A stretch of DNA of 64,000 bases, taken from assembly GCF_009936375.1 (NCBI RefSeq), contig NZ_AP022332.1:372001-436000 (forward strand). Reading direction: 5' to 3'. Made by a program: the position numbers and the translations under genes. This DNA is from Methylosinus sp. C49. Lineage in GTDB: Bacteria; Pseudomonadota; Alphaproteobacteria; Rhizobiales; Beijerinckiaceae. The notes under the pieces were generated by a model, which worked only from the letters and a program-made list of their open reading frames with translations, was not told the origin of the DNA and ran no database searches. This document shows positions 1 to 8,396 of this stretch, piece after piece (the stretch's first letter is position 1; each line of letters begins with the position of its first letter).

Positions 1-313
1 GCACGCGCGCAAAGGCGTCGCGCACCAGCGCCGCCATGGCGTGGGCGGCGACATGGCAGACGGAGAAGGCGACGAAATTGCGCAGGCAATGAAACAGCAG
101 CACCGTGCCGAGAAACACGGCGAGCGCCCAAAGCGCGGGCGCGAGCTCGCGGCTCTCGCCGGCGACGACATCGGCGAGATGACCCGAGGCGACGGGCACG
201 AAGACGTCGACGACATTGGAGACGAGGCGAGCGACGAGCATCGCCGCGAGCAGGCGCGGCGAGAGAAGCCAATAGCGGAGCGCGAAGCGCAGCGTGGTCA
301 AATAGGCGGACAT
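1..313 (-). CDS. ABC exporter, N-terminal membrane part (cut by window edge)
   Basis: The reading frame runs from an ATG at 313 through the window start without a stop, giving the first 104 residues. It opens with a short basic stretch, then a hydrophobic helix (about residues 17-40) and a second one (about 66-85). That is the usual layout of the first transmembrane helices of ABC exporters that fuse a membrane domain to an ATPase. No ATPase motif lies inside the window, so the assignment rests on the helix pattern and phrases such as VPVASGHLADVV, which resemble ABC_membrane domains. The substrate cannot be predicted. The gene reads away from the DUF6456 gene on the same strand. Confidence 0.6.
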   Translation of the reverse strand, partial: MSAYLTTLRFALRYWLLSPRLLAAMLVARLVSNVVDVFVPVASGHLADVVAGESRELAPALWALAVFLGTVLLFHCLRNFVAFSVCHVAAHAMAALVRDAFARV

Positions 314-674
314 GAATCCTGCGGGACGCGAGACGTCCCGATCCCTTTTTCGTGAATGGGCGCGAGGCGACGCGAGACGAGGCTGCGTCGCGGCTGTTTC
401 CGGGAATGTCTTTCGTGAGAAGATCGTCAGCGCCGACAGAATCGGCGGAGCGACATGCGCGAGAGAGCAGCCCGGTATTTTCGAACCGGGCTCACTGCCT
501 GAACTCTCTAGGCGCGGCCCGGGGAACGATGAGACATGACGAATTTCATCATGGCGACTCCCCGATAGAGATGACGAGCGTCGCTGATGCGACGCGCCAT
601 ATTGCGGTGCAATATGGCGAGATTCATGCGCCCAAAGCGCTGCTCTGTCAACCGCGCCGGCGCCGCTCGGCGCA
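314..674. other. Gap without a recognisable gene
   Basis: About 360 bases lie between the ABC exporter start and the end of the DUF6456 gene. The open frames crossing it have no recognisable motif and extend antisense into neighbours. Upstream control signals for the leftward exporter gene should lie here, but I see no clear promoter, terminator or repeat. Confidence 0.5.
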
Positions 675-1523
675 TCAGAGGGTAGGACGATAATCCTCGG
701 CGCCCCAATGCAGCAAATGGCGCGCGCGCTCCGGCCCCCTCGCCTCGCTCGCCAGCCCATAATGCAGGGCGAGCCGCTCGAGCGCGATTTTCAGCACCAC
801 TTTGGCGGAGCGCTGCGGCCAGCCGCGCTCGGTCTCGATGAGCTCGAGGCCTTTCAAATAGCCGCAGACATCGGTGAGCAATCCGCCGAGCTCCGGCCCA
901 ACCGCATCGAAGGCGAGAGAGAGTCGCCGACGCGCGTCGATCGCCACATCGGCGACACTGGCGCCCGCGCCGCCGCCGCGCGCGGAGCCGATCGCCGCCT
1001 CCCAATCGGCGGTGACGCGCTGGAGAATGGCGGCCTGCGTCACATCGCGACGGAAGCGCTCGCCGGCCTCGATCTGCTCCGGCGCGAGAAAGGGACGGCC
1101 GTCGCGATCCTTGCGGCGCGCGAGCCAGGCGAGCGGACTCTCGCCCTCATTGACCAGCGTCGGGCGCGCGCCCTTCTCCACCACGCGCGGCGCGAGCGCG
1201 CTGTGCTGCGCGAGAAAGGGGCTCGCCTCTGCCGGCGCCGCGAGGCGCCTCAGATGAGCGCGCCCCTCATCTGTCAGTTGCAGGCGGCGCGCCTCGCCGG
1301 CGCTGTCCCAGCGCGCCAATCCGCGCGCCGCCGCTATATCCGCAATGCTTTGGGCGAGACGCGCGCGCGCGACCGTGACGCCCTTGCGCGGCGCGGCGAC
1401 GATGATCGACCGCGCGCCGAGCGGATCGGCCATCGCCTGCGCGCCGGGCTCGCTCATCGCCTCCAGCAGACGGCGCAGCGCGCGCGCCTCGGTCTCGTCA
1501 CTATGCCGCTGAATGGTGCTCAT
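675..1523 (-). CDS. DUF6456 domain protein
   Basis: This 282-residue protein has the alphaproteobacterial DUF6456 pattern in its C-terminal half, with phrases such as SPLAWLARRKDRDG and FLAPEQIEAGERFRRD, followed by a helical end with LLTDVCGYLKGLE. The family is usually annotated as a helix-turn-helix-like protein of unknown role. The N-terminal half (residues 1-110) has a charged, winged-helix-like look. Its start overlaps the stop of the upstream DnaA-domain gene by four bases (ATGA), so the two are probably translationally coupled. A DNA-binding role is inferred from the neighbour and the fold-like pattern, not shown directly. Confidence 0.75.
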   Translation of the reverse strand: MSTIQRHSDETEARALRRLLEAMSEPGAQAMADPLGARSIIVAAPRKGVTVARARLAQSIADIAAARGLARWDSAGEARRLQLTDEGRAHLRRLAAPAEASPFLAQHSALAPRVVEKGARPTLVNEGESPLAWLARRKDRDGRPFLAPEQIEAGERFRRDVTQAAILQRVTADWEAAIGSARGGGAGASVADVAIDARRRLSLAFDAVGPELGGLLTDVCGYLKGLELIETERGWPQRSAKVVLKIALERLALHYGLASEARGPERARHLLHWGAEDYRPTL

Positions 1524-1891
1524 GAATCGTCTCCGGTCGGATGGGAAGTGAAGGAAAGAGCGATCGTCTCGATGAGACGCCGCTGCGCGCGCAGCGCTTG
1601 TTCCAACGCGGCCACGGCGCGATCGAAATCCTCTTGGTCGCGGCGGTCCTCTATGCGCGCGCAGGCGTGGCGAACGCTGGCGCGATCACGCGCGAAAGCG
1701 CGTCCACAGGCCGAAAGGCTCGCGCCGAAAGCGACATGATCGAGATAGACCGCGAGATGGCGCGCATCGGCGACATTGGCGCGCCCGCGGCTCGCGCTGA
1801 GAAGAGCCTCTGGCGCGACGCCACAGGCCGCGGAAACGGCGGCGAGGCAGAGCGCCGATGAAGGAAGGGGTGCGTTTGGTCGGGGCGGCAT
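1520..1891 (-). CDS. DnaA domain IV-like helix-turn-helix protein
   Basis: The 123-residue protein is built around a segment (about residues 43-82) that matches the pattern of DnaA domain IV. RHLAVYLDHVAF corresponds to the first helix, and GRAFARDRASVRHACARIED resembles the signature that recognises the DnaA box. It lacks the AAA+ domains of DnaA, so it cannot be an initiator and is more likely a stand-alone DNA-binding regulator. It overlaps the DUF6456 gene by four bases. A DnaA-box-like inverted repeat lies about 80-100 bases upstream. The function is not established; only the domain similarity is visible. Confidence 0.7.
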   Translation of the reverse strand: MPPRPNAPLPSSALCLAAVSAACGVAPEALLSASRGRANVADARHLAVYLDHVAFGASLSACGRAFARDRASVRHACARIEDRRDQEDFDRAVAALEQALRAQRRLIETIALSFTSHPTGDDS

Positions 1892-1969
1892 TCTGTCTCG
1901 CCTTCACGGGCGTCGCCGCGCTGAGCCGGCGACCTCTCTGACGCTAGCATGAATTTAGTCCTATACAAC

Positions 1970-1989
1970 GGATAAAAAACTTATCCCCA
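1970..1989. promoter_or_regulatory. Inverted repeat with DnaA-box-like half sites
   Basis: GGATAA at 1970-1975 and TTATCC at 1981-1986 form a 6-base inverted repeat with a 5-base spacer. On the plus strand, positions 1981-1989 read TTATCCCCA, one mismatch from the canonical TTATCCACA DnaA box. The site lies between the DnaA-domain gene (leftward) and the 2031 gene (rightward), so it could serve either promoter. Binding by the neighbouring DnaA-like protein or by DnaA itself is inference. Confidence 0.35.
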
Positions 1990-2030
1990 TCCCCCGCTCC
2001 TCGCCCATTCTCGGCGGCGGGAGGACACTC

Positions 2031-2366
2031 ATGCACAATCCGCCGTCATCCGATCGCCTGCGCGCCGCCGCGCGCAAAAGCCTGCAGAGCGCGCTGCGCG
2101 CAAAAGCCGAGGCCTATCGCCGTGAGGAGTTTCTGCGCTCGTTTCATCGCCTCTCGCGCAGCGTCATCGCCGCCGAGACGCCGCAGGCCGCCGCCGTCGT
2201 GCTGAAGGAGCTAGAGCGCGCGCTGCGGGCCGAGCGCGCCCGCGCCGGCCATTGGACCTATGATCTCACGCGTCATATCGCGCTTCTGGTGGCTCATCGC
2301 GCCGAGCAGGCGCGCGCGCTGCGTCTCGCCCGCTCGGCTCATAGAAGCGCTCGCGACCGCGTGTGA
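2031..2366 (+). CDS. Small basic helical protein, unknown function
   Basis: The 111-residue protein is rich in Arg, Ala and Leu and appears almost wholly alpha-helical, with no membrane segment and no motif I recognise. A GGGAGGA sequence just upstream of ATG 2031 (aggacactc spacer) supports this start. It ends about 115 bases before the next gene on the same strand. It could be a DNA- or RNA-binding helical protein from its charge, but nothing in the sequence proves that. Codon use is as GC-rich as the neighbours. Confidence 0.5.
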   Translation: MHNPPSSDRLRAAARKSLQSALRAKAEAYRREEFLRSFHRLSRSVIAAETPQAAAVVLKELERALRAERARAGHWTYDLTRHIALLVAHRAEQARALRLARSAHRSARDRV

Positions 2367-2481
2367 TCCCGGACCGGGGCGGCGCCCTTTGTCGGCCGCC
2401 GGGATTGAGCTAGAAAAGCCTTTCCATTGGTGTTTGCGTTCGAAGCTCCATTCCCCGAGCGGGCATATCGAAAGACCGACC

Positions 2482-3345
2482 ATGTTCTTGGAAAGGCTGC
2501 TCGCTCTGGCGACGGGCGCGATCGTCGCGCTCTGTCTCGGCCTCGGACTGGTGATGATGGCGCTCGGCCCCGGCCGCAAATTCGCCGAACCGGCGCATAT
2601 CGTCGAGCCTCGTCTCGCCGACACTGACACGGCGCCGCTGGCCGAAGCCGCGACCGAGCCGACGCCGGCGCCCCCCCGCCTCACCGCCCACGAGCGGATA
2701 GAGCAGGCGATCGCCGCCACGGAGGAATACAAATCGTTCTTTCAGCGCATGCGTCAGACTTTTCCGACCGATTACGCCGCCGCCATAGAGACATTCGCGC
2801 AGGAGCCCGGCGTCGGCGCGGAAACGGCGAGCGTCGATTTCTATCTCGCCGAATCGGTGCGCCGGCTACGCCAGGCGCGCGGCGTGCTCGCCGCCAAGGC
2901 GGAGCCGCTGGTTCTCGCCCGCGTCTTCGATCTGCAGCTCGATGTGCTGCGCGCCATCTCCGCCGAGAACAAGAAGCTCTGCGCGGCCTTTCTCTATGGC
3001 GGCGTCGATCAGGATTTCCGCAGCTTCGCGGCGGGGCGGCGCGCGCTGGTCGCGGAAATGGCTGTGGTCGGCCTGGAGGCCATCGCCAGCGGCCAGGCCA
3101 AGCAGCTGGAGCGCTCGGCGCCGAGCGAGGAGGATTTCCGCGCTCTGGAAAAGGCGCTGGCGGCGCGCGGCCTGCGCAAGCCGGAGATCGACTCGCTGCT
3201 GGACGGCAAGACGCCCGATCCGCCCTTCGACGACAAGAAGACCTGCGCCCTCGGCCAGACCTACCTCGAGGCGCTGCGCGCTCTGCCAGAGCCGATCCGC
3301 CTGCGCATCTATGGCCTGGCGGTGGAGCTGATGGCGCGGTCCTGA
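2482..3345 (+). CDS. Membrane-anchored protein of unknown function
   Basis: I start the gene at the ATG at 2482 (287 residues) because it opens directly into a membrane anchor (residues 4-27) with an N-in charge pattern. The open frame extends upstream without a plausible signal. The anchor is followed by a Pro/Ala/Glu linker (about 35-70) and a helical domain predicted to lie outside the membrane. A cysteine pair lies about 110 residues apart (KKLCAAF and KKTCALG). The 3' end overlaps the convergent yidD gene by 37 bases. The family is unknown to me. Confidence 0.6.
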   Translation: MFLERLLALATGAIVALCLGLGLVMMALGPGRKFAEPAHIVEPRLADTDTAPLAEAATEPTPAPPRLTAHERIEQAIAATEEYKSFFQRMRQTFPTDYAAAIETFAQEPGVGAETASVDFYLAESVRRLRQARGVLAAKAEPLVLARVFDLQLDVLRAISAENKKLCAAFLYGGVDQDFRSFAAGRRALVAEMAVVGLEAIASGQAKQLERSAPSEEDFRALEKALAARGLRKPEIDSLLDGKTPDPPFDDKKTCALGQTYLEALRALPEPIRLRIYGLAVELMARS

Positions 3346-3698
3346 TCGCCCCGCGCCAGATCGCCCTGCTCGACGGCCTCGCAGACAATCGGGCGCCGCC
3401 ACGCCCCATAACGCCAGGGCGCGAGCGAATGCGCCGACGCCGGCGCCGCCAGCGGAACCGGATCATAGCCATCGCCGCCGCCCGGCCGGCAGCGGCACAG
3501 ACGCGCAAAGCCCATCCAGCCGCCGGCCCACAAGCCATGGCGACGGATCGCCTCATCCGCATATTCGGAACAGCTCGGCAAATAGCGGCACTCGCGCCCG
3601 ATAAAGGCCGAGAGGCTGAGCCGATAGAGCAGGATGAGCGCGCGAGCGGCCCGCGCGGGAAGCGATCCGATCATGGCCCACTTTATCACGGCGAGCAT
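3309..3698 (-). CDS. yidD: Membrane protein insertion efficiency factor YidD
   Basis: The protein (129 residues from ATG 3698) carries the YidD core. An amphipathic N-terminus (RALILLYRLSLSAFIG) is followed by CRYLPSCSEYADEAIRRHG and then RLCRCRPGG, with the conserved cysteines in place. YidD assists insertion of inner-membrane proteins by YidC/SecYEG. It normally sits in the rnpA-yidC neighbourhood, but here it is alone next to tRNA-Met. A second in-frame ATG at 3674 (MIGSLP) is an equally possible start, since neither has a strong ribosome site. The C-terminal tail beyond about residue 95 is variable in the family. Confidence 0.9.
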   Translation of the reverse strand: MLAVIKWAMIGSLPARAARALILLYRLSLSAFIGRECRYLPSCSEYADEAIRRHGLWAGGWMGFARLCRCRPGGGDGYDPVPLAAPASAHSLAPWRYGAWRRPIVCEAVEQGDLARGDQDRAISSTARP

Positions 3699-3803
3699 TG
3701 CGCGACAGAGTCGATCGCGGCGAGCGACAATTCCCCGGACGGCGGCTTGACACTTTTGGCGAGGGTCGACTATATCCGCCGACGCTCGTCCGAGAGGACG
3801 CGG

Positions 3804-3880
3804 GGCGGAGTAGCTCAGTCGGCTAGAGCAGAGGAATCATAATCCTTGTGTCGGGGGTTCGAATCCCTCCTCCGCTACCA
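3804..3880 (+). tRNA. tRNA-Met (CAU), elongator type
   Basis: The 77-base cloverleaf is visible by eye. The acceptor stem GGCGGAG pairs with CTCCGCT (first pair G-U). The D arm carries TAGCTCAG. The anticodon stem GAGGA/TCCTT encloses the loop ATCATAA with anticodon CAT. The T arm contains GGTTCGAATCC, and CCA is encoded at the 3' end. The pattern matches the alphaproteobacterial elongator methionine tRNA. A tRNA-Ile2 with the same unmodified anticodon is the alternative but is less likely given the arm sequences. An integrase remnant follows about 100 bases downstream. Confidence 0.93.
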
Positions 3881-3976
3881 TTTCTCCGCCGAACGGAATT
3901 CCTGTGCGAAATCAATAACTTGCGTCGGGGTAGCGAGTCTGAGCCTCGACTCGCGACCGGGTGCCGTCTCTCATCG

Positions 3977-4276
3977 ATGGGAGACCGGATTTTGGCGCGA
4001 ATCAGCTTCCTCCACCGCCGCGACGGGCGCTACTACCTTCAGGCGCGCATGCCCGTCCACCACGGCGAGACGGCGCGCATGCGCGTCTTCCGATCCGCTC
4101 TCGGAACTTGGATAGATTATCGACTGCTCCAAGGCATTGCGGAGGGCAAGCGCATCGGTCCGATTGCAATAGAGCTCGCGAGGGAACAACCCGACGCCGA
4201 CCTCGGCGTCGCCTTCGAGCGATTGCTCGACAGCGGAGCCGTTCTTCGATTGCAAAAAGAGGAGAACCCCCAATGA
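3977..4276 (+). pseudogene. Remnant of a site-specific integrase (N-terminal part)
   Basis: The frame from ATG 3977 encodes 99 residues, beginning with a segment around HRRDGRYYLQARMP. It resembles the N-terminal DUF6538-type domain of tyrosine integrases, where a short basic strand precedes the core-binding domain. The frame stops at 4276 and no catalytic domain with the R-H-R-Y residues follows. The gene is therefore a truncated relic, or a small leftover gene, of an integrase that used the adjacent tRNA-Met as its attachment site. That association is standard for such elements, and the identity here is inferred from a short match. Confidence 0.45.
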
Positions 4277-4684
4277 ACCGCAACGAGACAGCTCCCATGG
4301 CGACGGGTGGCGTGAAGCGCCAATGGTCATTTCCATCGCGAGTCGCATCGGCGTCGTAGACCATGTCGCTGCGGCGCGCGCCCAGGCGGCGCCCGGCCGA
4401 GCTTGCGCAGAGTGTCTGCCACGGGTTGCCGGTCCGGGCGAGATCTATCCCGGCGGAATCTGACCTTGCCTGGGCGCAGGTGACGGCGACGCTCGGACCA
4501 TCCGGCCGGCAAGACGACGGCCCTGCGCTGCGTGACAGGACGAAGCGGTGGAGCTTCTCGCCCATACCTATCGTCGTCCGCTCGGCGCGGCGTTTCAGGG
4601 ACGCCGCGCGCCGGCGACGGTCCGGCGGAAGCAATTGCTCGGGCCGGCGCGCCTCCGCCGCCGGCCCGGGCTTCGTCTCGCGGC
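4277..4684. other. Gap with degraded fragments
   Basis: About 410 bases separate the integrase remnant from thrS. No intact gene is visible. A possible broken ABC ATPase piece lies near 4448-4545 (separate entry). The rest shows only antisense frames of thrS or frames without motifs. It reads as decayed accessory DNA downstream of the tRNA. Confidence 0.4.
4448..4545 (+). pseudogene. Possible ABC ATPase fragment (Walker A region, frameshifted)
   Basis: Reading the plus strand gives VTATLGPSG up to about 4506. After removing one base in the run at 4505-4508 the frame continues as GKTTALRCVTG. Together this matches the Walker A segment and following helix of import-type ABC ATPases (GPSGxGKTTxLRxxAG). 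The frame is broken on both sides and no signature motif follows, so this is at most a short decayed relic. A chance match cannot be excluded. Confidence 0.3.
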
Positions 4685-6619
4685 TCAGCCTTCCTTCACA
4701 TCCGGCGGCGTCGCCTCGGCGGCGAGCGCGGCCAGCGCGTCGGAAAGACTCGCAGAGCTCTGCGCCTGCGAGCCGAGACGGCGGATGGAGACGGTGCGCT
4801 CGGCCGCCTCCTTCTTGCCGACGACGAGCAAAGCCGGAACCTTGGCCAGCGAATGCTCGCGCACCTTATAGGTGATCTTCTCATTGCGCAGATCGAGATC
4901 GACCGCGAGGCCGAGCTTGCGCGCCTCCGCCGCCACCTCATAGGCGTAGTCGTCGGCGTCCTGCGTGATGGTGCAGACGACGATCTGCAGCGGCGAGAGC
5001 CACAGCGGCAGATGACCCGCGTAATGCTCGATCAATATGCCGGTGAAACGCTCCAATGAGCCGAACATGGCGCGGTGAATCATCACCGGCGTCTTCTTCT
5101 CGCTATCCGCGCCGATGTAGAAGGCGCCGAAGCGGCCCGGCAGATTGAAGTCCACCTGCGTCGTGCCGCATTGCCATTCGCGGCCGATGGCGTCGCGCAA
5201 AGTATATTCGAGCTTCGGCCCATAGAAGGCGCCTTCGCCCGGATTGACGCCGGTCTTCAGGCCCCGCGCGGCGAGTTCGTCGAGCACTTTGTGGAGCGCC
5301 GCCTCCGCCTTGGCCCAGGCTTCATCGGAGCCGACATGCTTCTCCGGCCGGGTAGAGAGCTTCACCACCACATCGTCGAAGCCGAAGTCGCGGTAGATCG
5401 TCAGGATGAGATCGTTGATCTTCAACGCCTCCTCCATGATCTGGTCCTCGTTGCAGAAGATATGCGCATCGTCCTGCGTGAAGGCGCGCACGCGCATCAT
5501 GCCATGCAGCGCGCCCGACGGCTCATAGCGATGCACAATGCCGAATTCGGCGATCTTCACCGGCAGGTCGCGATAGGACTTCAAGCCATTCTTGAAGATT
5601 TGCACATGGCCGGGGCAGTTCATCGGCTTCAACGCGAAAATGCGCTCGTCCTCTGTCTTGGTGAGGAACATATTTTCGCGATAGGTCTGCCAATGGCCGG
5701 AGGTCTCCCACAAAGCGCGGTCGAGCACCTGCGGCGTGTTCACCTCGCGATAGCCCGCGGCCTTCTGGCGCCGGCGCATATAGGAGACGAGGCTCTGGAA
5801 CAGCGCCCAGCCCTTCTCGTGCCAGAAGATCGTGCCCGGCCCTTCCTCCTGGAAATGGAACAGGTCCATCTCGCGGCCGAGGCGCCGATGGTCGCGGCGC
5901 TCGGCCTCCTCGAGGCGATGCAGATAGGCGTCGAGGTCCTCCTGTTTCGCGAAGGCGGTTCCATAGATGCGCGAGAGCATCGGATTATTGTGATCGCCGC
6001 GCCAATAGGCGCCCGCCACCTTCATCAGCTTGAAGGCGGTGCCGACCTTGCCGACAGACGGCAGATGTGGGCCGCGGCAGAGATCGAGCCATTGGCCCTG
6101 GCGATAGATTTTCAAATCCTCGCCGCCGGGAATGCTCTCGATCAGCTCGCGCTTGAAGGCCTCGCCCTTCGCCGTGAAGTAGGTCTTGGCCTGATCGCGG
6201 CTCCAGACTTCCTTGGTGATGGCGGCGTCGCGCGCGACGATCTCGCGCATCTTCTTCTCGATGGCGGGAAGATCATCCGGCGTGAACGGCTCGGACCGAT
6301 AGAAATCGTAATAGAAGCCGTTCTCGATCACCGGGCCGATGGTGACTTGCGTGCCCGGAAACAGCTCCTGCACCGCTTCCGCCAGAAGATGCGCGCAATC
6401 GTGACGGATCAGCTCCAGCGCGCGCGGGTCCTCGCGGCCGACGAATTCGATTTTGGCGTCGTGGTCGATCGTATCGACGAGGTCGCGCAGCTCTCCATCG
6501 AGAGCCATGGCGACGGTTCGCTTGGCGAGGGAAGGGGAAATGCTCTTGGCGATATCGAGGCCGGAGACGCCGGGCTCGAATTGACGGGACGCCCCGTCGG
6601 GGAAGGTTACGGCGATCAT
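4685..6619 (-). CDS. thrS: Threonyl-tRNA synthetase
   Basis: The 644-residue protein has the full bacterial ThrRS plan. It contains an N-terminal TGS domain (1-60), the second additional editing domain with its HxxxH motif (H73, H77), the class II catalytic core with MNCPGH and motif 2 ([15 protein letters not shown]), and a C-terminal anticodon-binding domain. It charges tRNA-Thr with threonine in the cytoplasm. GAGGAGA lies four bases before ATG 6619 and fixes the start. The C-terminal tail ([14 protein letters not shown]) is a short family-variable extension. The gene stands alone, and no T-box or attenuator leader is visible upstream. Confidence 0.98.
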   Translation of the reverse strand: MIAVTFPDGASRQFEPGVSGLDIAKSISPSLAKRTVAMALDGELRDLVDTIDHDAKIEFVGREDPRALELIRHDCAHLLAEAVQELFPGTQVTIGPVIENGFYYDFYRSEPFTPDDLPAIEKKMREIVARDAAITKEVWSRDQAKTYFTAKGEAFKRELIESIPGGEDLKIYRQGQWLDLCRGPHLPSVGKVGTAFKLMKVAGAYWRGDHNNPMLSRIYGTAFAKQEDLDAYLHRLEEAERRDHRRLGREMDLFHFQEEGPGTIFWHEKGWALFQSLVSYMRRRQKAAGYREVNTPQVLDRALWETSGHWQTYRENMFLTKTEDERIFALKPMNCPGHVQIFKNGLKSYRDLPVKIAEFGIVHRYEPSGALHGMMRVRAFTQDDAHIFCNEDQIMEEALKINDLILTIYRDFGFDDVVVKLSTRPEKHVGSDEAWAKAEAALHKVLDELAARGLKTGVNPGEGAFYGPKLEYTLRDAIGREWQCGTTQVDFNLPGRFGAFYIGADSEKKTPVMIHRAMFGSLERFTGILIEHYAGHLPLWLSPLQIVVCTITQDADDYAYEVAAEARKLGLAVDLDLRNEKITYKVREHSLAKVPALLVVGKKEAAERTVSIRRLGSQAQSSASLSDALAALAAEATPPDVKEG

Positions 6620-6785
6620 ATGCTCTCCTCATGCGCCCACTCGCCGATACAAGTCGGCGTAAGTCGCGTGTCGCCCGAATTTGGGCAGGGGCTTTGATAA
6701 GGCAAGCATGTCGCGCTTGGCAATCGTCGGCGCGGGGCGCTCGGGAGGGGGTGACGCCCAAGTCTCCGGGATGACCCCACCCCGT

Positions 6786-6866
6786 CCGGCCATAGGGCGT
6801 TCTCAAAGAACGCCCGTCGCGAGCGCCGGGCTATGGCCGGCCGACCCTCCCCCTGAAGGGGAGGGT
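6786..6866. repeat. Nested inverted repeats upstream of thrS
   Basis: Three stem structures lie side by side. An outer pair CCGGCCATAG (6786-6795) and CTATGGCCGG (6831-6840) encloses GGGCGTTCT (6795-6803) and AGAACGCCC (6807-6815). A third hairpin ACCCTCCCC (6844-6852) with GGGGAGGGT (6858-6866) follows at once. The last is related to the short palindromes found in other gaps of this window. They lie between the thrS start and the end of the nitroreductase gene, both on the minus strand, so they may help end the nitroreductase transcript. Confidence 0.65.
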
Positions 6867-6891
6867 GGAGCGCCCTTCGGCGAAATCGCTC

Positions 6892-7746
6892 TTATTTCAA
6901 CGCGAATCCCAGCGCCCGCAGCGCCTCTTTCAGCCGATCGCGGCCGCTGAGGCTCTCGGGGCCGCGCACGCGGGAGAGCGCCTGGCGAATCCAGCCTTGC
7001 TCGGGAAGGCCCGCCTCCTTCTGGAAATCGCGGAACTTCTCGTCATAGGTCTTCACCGCCTCGCGCTGCGCCTCGTTCCAGGCATATTGCTCGCGATGCA
7101 GAACGGCGCCTTGGCCGAGGCGCGGGCGCACGCCGCCGGCCTTGGCCGGATCGGGACGGCCGACCGCCATGCCGAAGACGGCGAAAACGCCCGGCGGCAG
7201 GTCCAGTTCCTTGGCCACTTCCTCCGGCTTGTTGCGAATGCCGCCGATGTAGACCCCGCCATAGCCGAGCGATTCCAGCGCGACCAGCGCATTTTGCGCG
7301 GCGAGGCCGGCGTCGATCGCGGCGGTAAGGAACATTTCGAAATAGGGCAGCGCCGCTCCGTCGCGGCCCTGCTCCTTGCCGATATTCTCGAGCCGCGAGA
7401 GATCGGCGAGCCACAGAAGAAACAAAGGCGCGTCGCGAATATGCTGCTGGTTGCCGGCGAGATCGGCGAGGCGGCTCTTGCGCGCCTCGTCCTCCACGGC
7501 GACGAGGCTCCACACTTGGAGATTGGAGGAGGTGGAGGCCGATTGCGCCGCGGCGACAGCGGTCGCCAGAGTCTCGGCGGGAATTTTTTCCGGCAGATAG
7601 GCGCGAATGGACCGATGCGCGAGCAAAAGCTCGAGCGTCTCGTTCCAGACGGGCGGGGTCGGCGAATCGTCGCGGCGATAGCGGGCGCGGATCGCCTCCG
7701 CGCCATCGGCCGCGCTCAATTCCCCTTTGGTGATCGGCTTGTTCAT
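6892..7746 (-). CDS. NfsA-type nitroreductase / NADPH-dependent flavin oxidoreductase
   Basis: The 284-residue protein (start ATG 7746) has the nitroreductase fold pattern of the NfsA/FRP branch. HRSIRAYLPEKIP with the following Ser-rich loop (QSASTSSNLQ) forms the FMN-binding start. ALESLGYGGVYIGGIR and GVFAVFGMAVGRPD follow in the order typical for the group. Such enzymes reduce nitroaromatics or quinones with NADPH using FMN. The long C-terminal tail (KTYDEKFRDFQKEAG) also fits the group. The open frame continues upstream of 7746, but that part has no conserved pattern. The gene appears monocistronic. Confidence 0.85.
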   Translation of the reverse strand: MNKPITKGELSAADGAEAIRARYRRDDSPTPPVWNETLELLLAHRSIRAYLPEKIPAETLATAVAAAQSASTSSNLQVWSLVAVEDEARKSRLADLAGNQQHIRDAPLFLLWLADLSRLENIGKEQGRDGAALPYFEMFLTAAIDAGLAAQNALVALESLGYGGVYIGGIRNKPEEVAKELDLPPGVFAVFGMAVGRPDPAKAGGVRPRLGQGAVLHREQYAWNEAQREAVKTYDEKFRDFQKEAGLPEQGWIRQALSRVRGPESLSGRDRLKEALRALGFALK

Positions 7747-8049
7747 ATCGTCTCCAGAAAACGCCGCGTGACGCGCGCACTTACGCGCGCTTTGCGGCAT
7801 GGTGGCGAAAGCGGCCGCAAAAATCCACCCTGCGCCATCGGAAAAGGGGAAGCGGACGGCGCAGGAGCCGACCCCTCGGCTTGTACGGATAGCGGCGGCG
7901 TCCGAGCTGCTCCTTGTGGACAACGCTGGGCAGTTCTGTTAATCCCCCGCGCACGGGTCAGGCGCTCCGTCAGCGCCCGACCGACTATTCTCACCCGCAG
8001 CAACGTCTCCAACCGGGGCGCGCGCCGCCTCTAGAAACAGGATCGCTTC
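7747..8049. other. Intergenic region before rpsU
   Basis: About 300 bases separate the divergent nitroreductase and rpsU genes, so both promoters should be here. A hairpin is visible, with GGTC+GGCGCT (7956-7966) pairing with AGCGCC+GACC (7972-7982) around one mismatch and a five-base loop. I see no protein gene in it. Confidence 0.5.
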
Positions 8050-8289
8050 GTGCAAGTTCTCGTCCGCGACAATAATGTCGACCAGGCTCTCAAGGCGCTG
8101 AAGAAGAAGATGCAGCGCGAAGGCATTTTCCGTGAGATGAAGCTCCGCGGCCATTATGAGAAGCCCTCGGAGAAGCGCGCGCGCGAGAAGGCCGAGGCCG
8201 TGCGCCGCGCCCGCAAGCTCGCCCGCAAGAAGCTGCAGCGCGAAGGCCTGCTGCCCGTGAAAGCGAAGCCCGCCGTCGGCGGCCGCTGA
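8050..8289 (+). CDS. rpsU: 30S ribosomal protein S21
   Basis: The 79-residue basic protein starts on GTG at 8050 and opens with [25 protein letters not shown], the S21 signature. It has the long Arg/Lys-rich C-terminal helix common in alphaproteobacteria. S21 sits on the 30S platform near the anti-Shine-Dalgarno end of 16S rRNA and aids initiation. An AGGA lies about seven bases before the GTG. It is followed by a TPR lipoprotein gene on the same strand with about 107 bases between them. Confidence 0.96.
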   Translation: MQVLVRDNNVDQALKALKKKMQREGIFREMKLRGHYEKPSEKRAREKAEAVRRARKLARKKLQREGLLPVKAKPAVGGR

Positions 8290-8396
8290 ACGGAAAGAAG
8301 CGGGCGCGTCGAAATCTCGCCGAATTGCCCGCTATCATTCGTCTTCGTCGCGCATTCGAAGCGCTTTCAGGGCTTGTCTCGAGGAGGTCGGACGGA

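Noticed and set aside
5075-6697. A 540-residue open frame opposite thrS
   Set aside because: It is a codon-bias shadow of the intact synthetase gene and has no recognisable domain.
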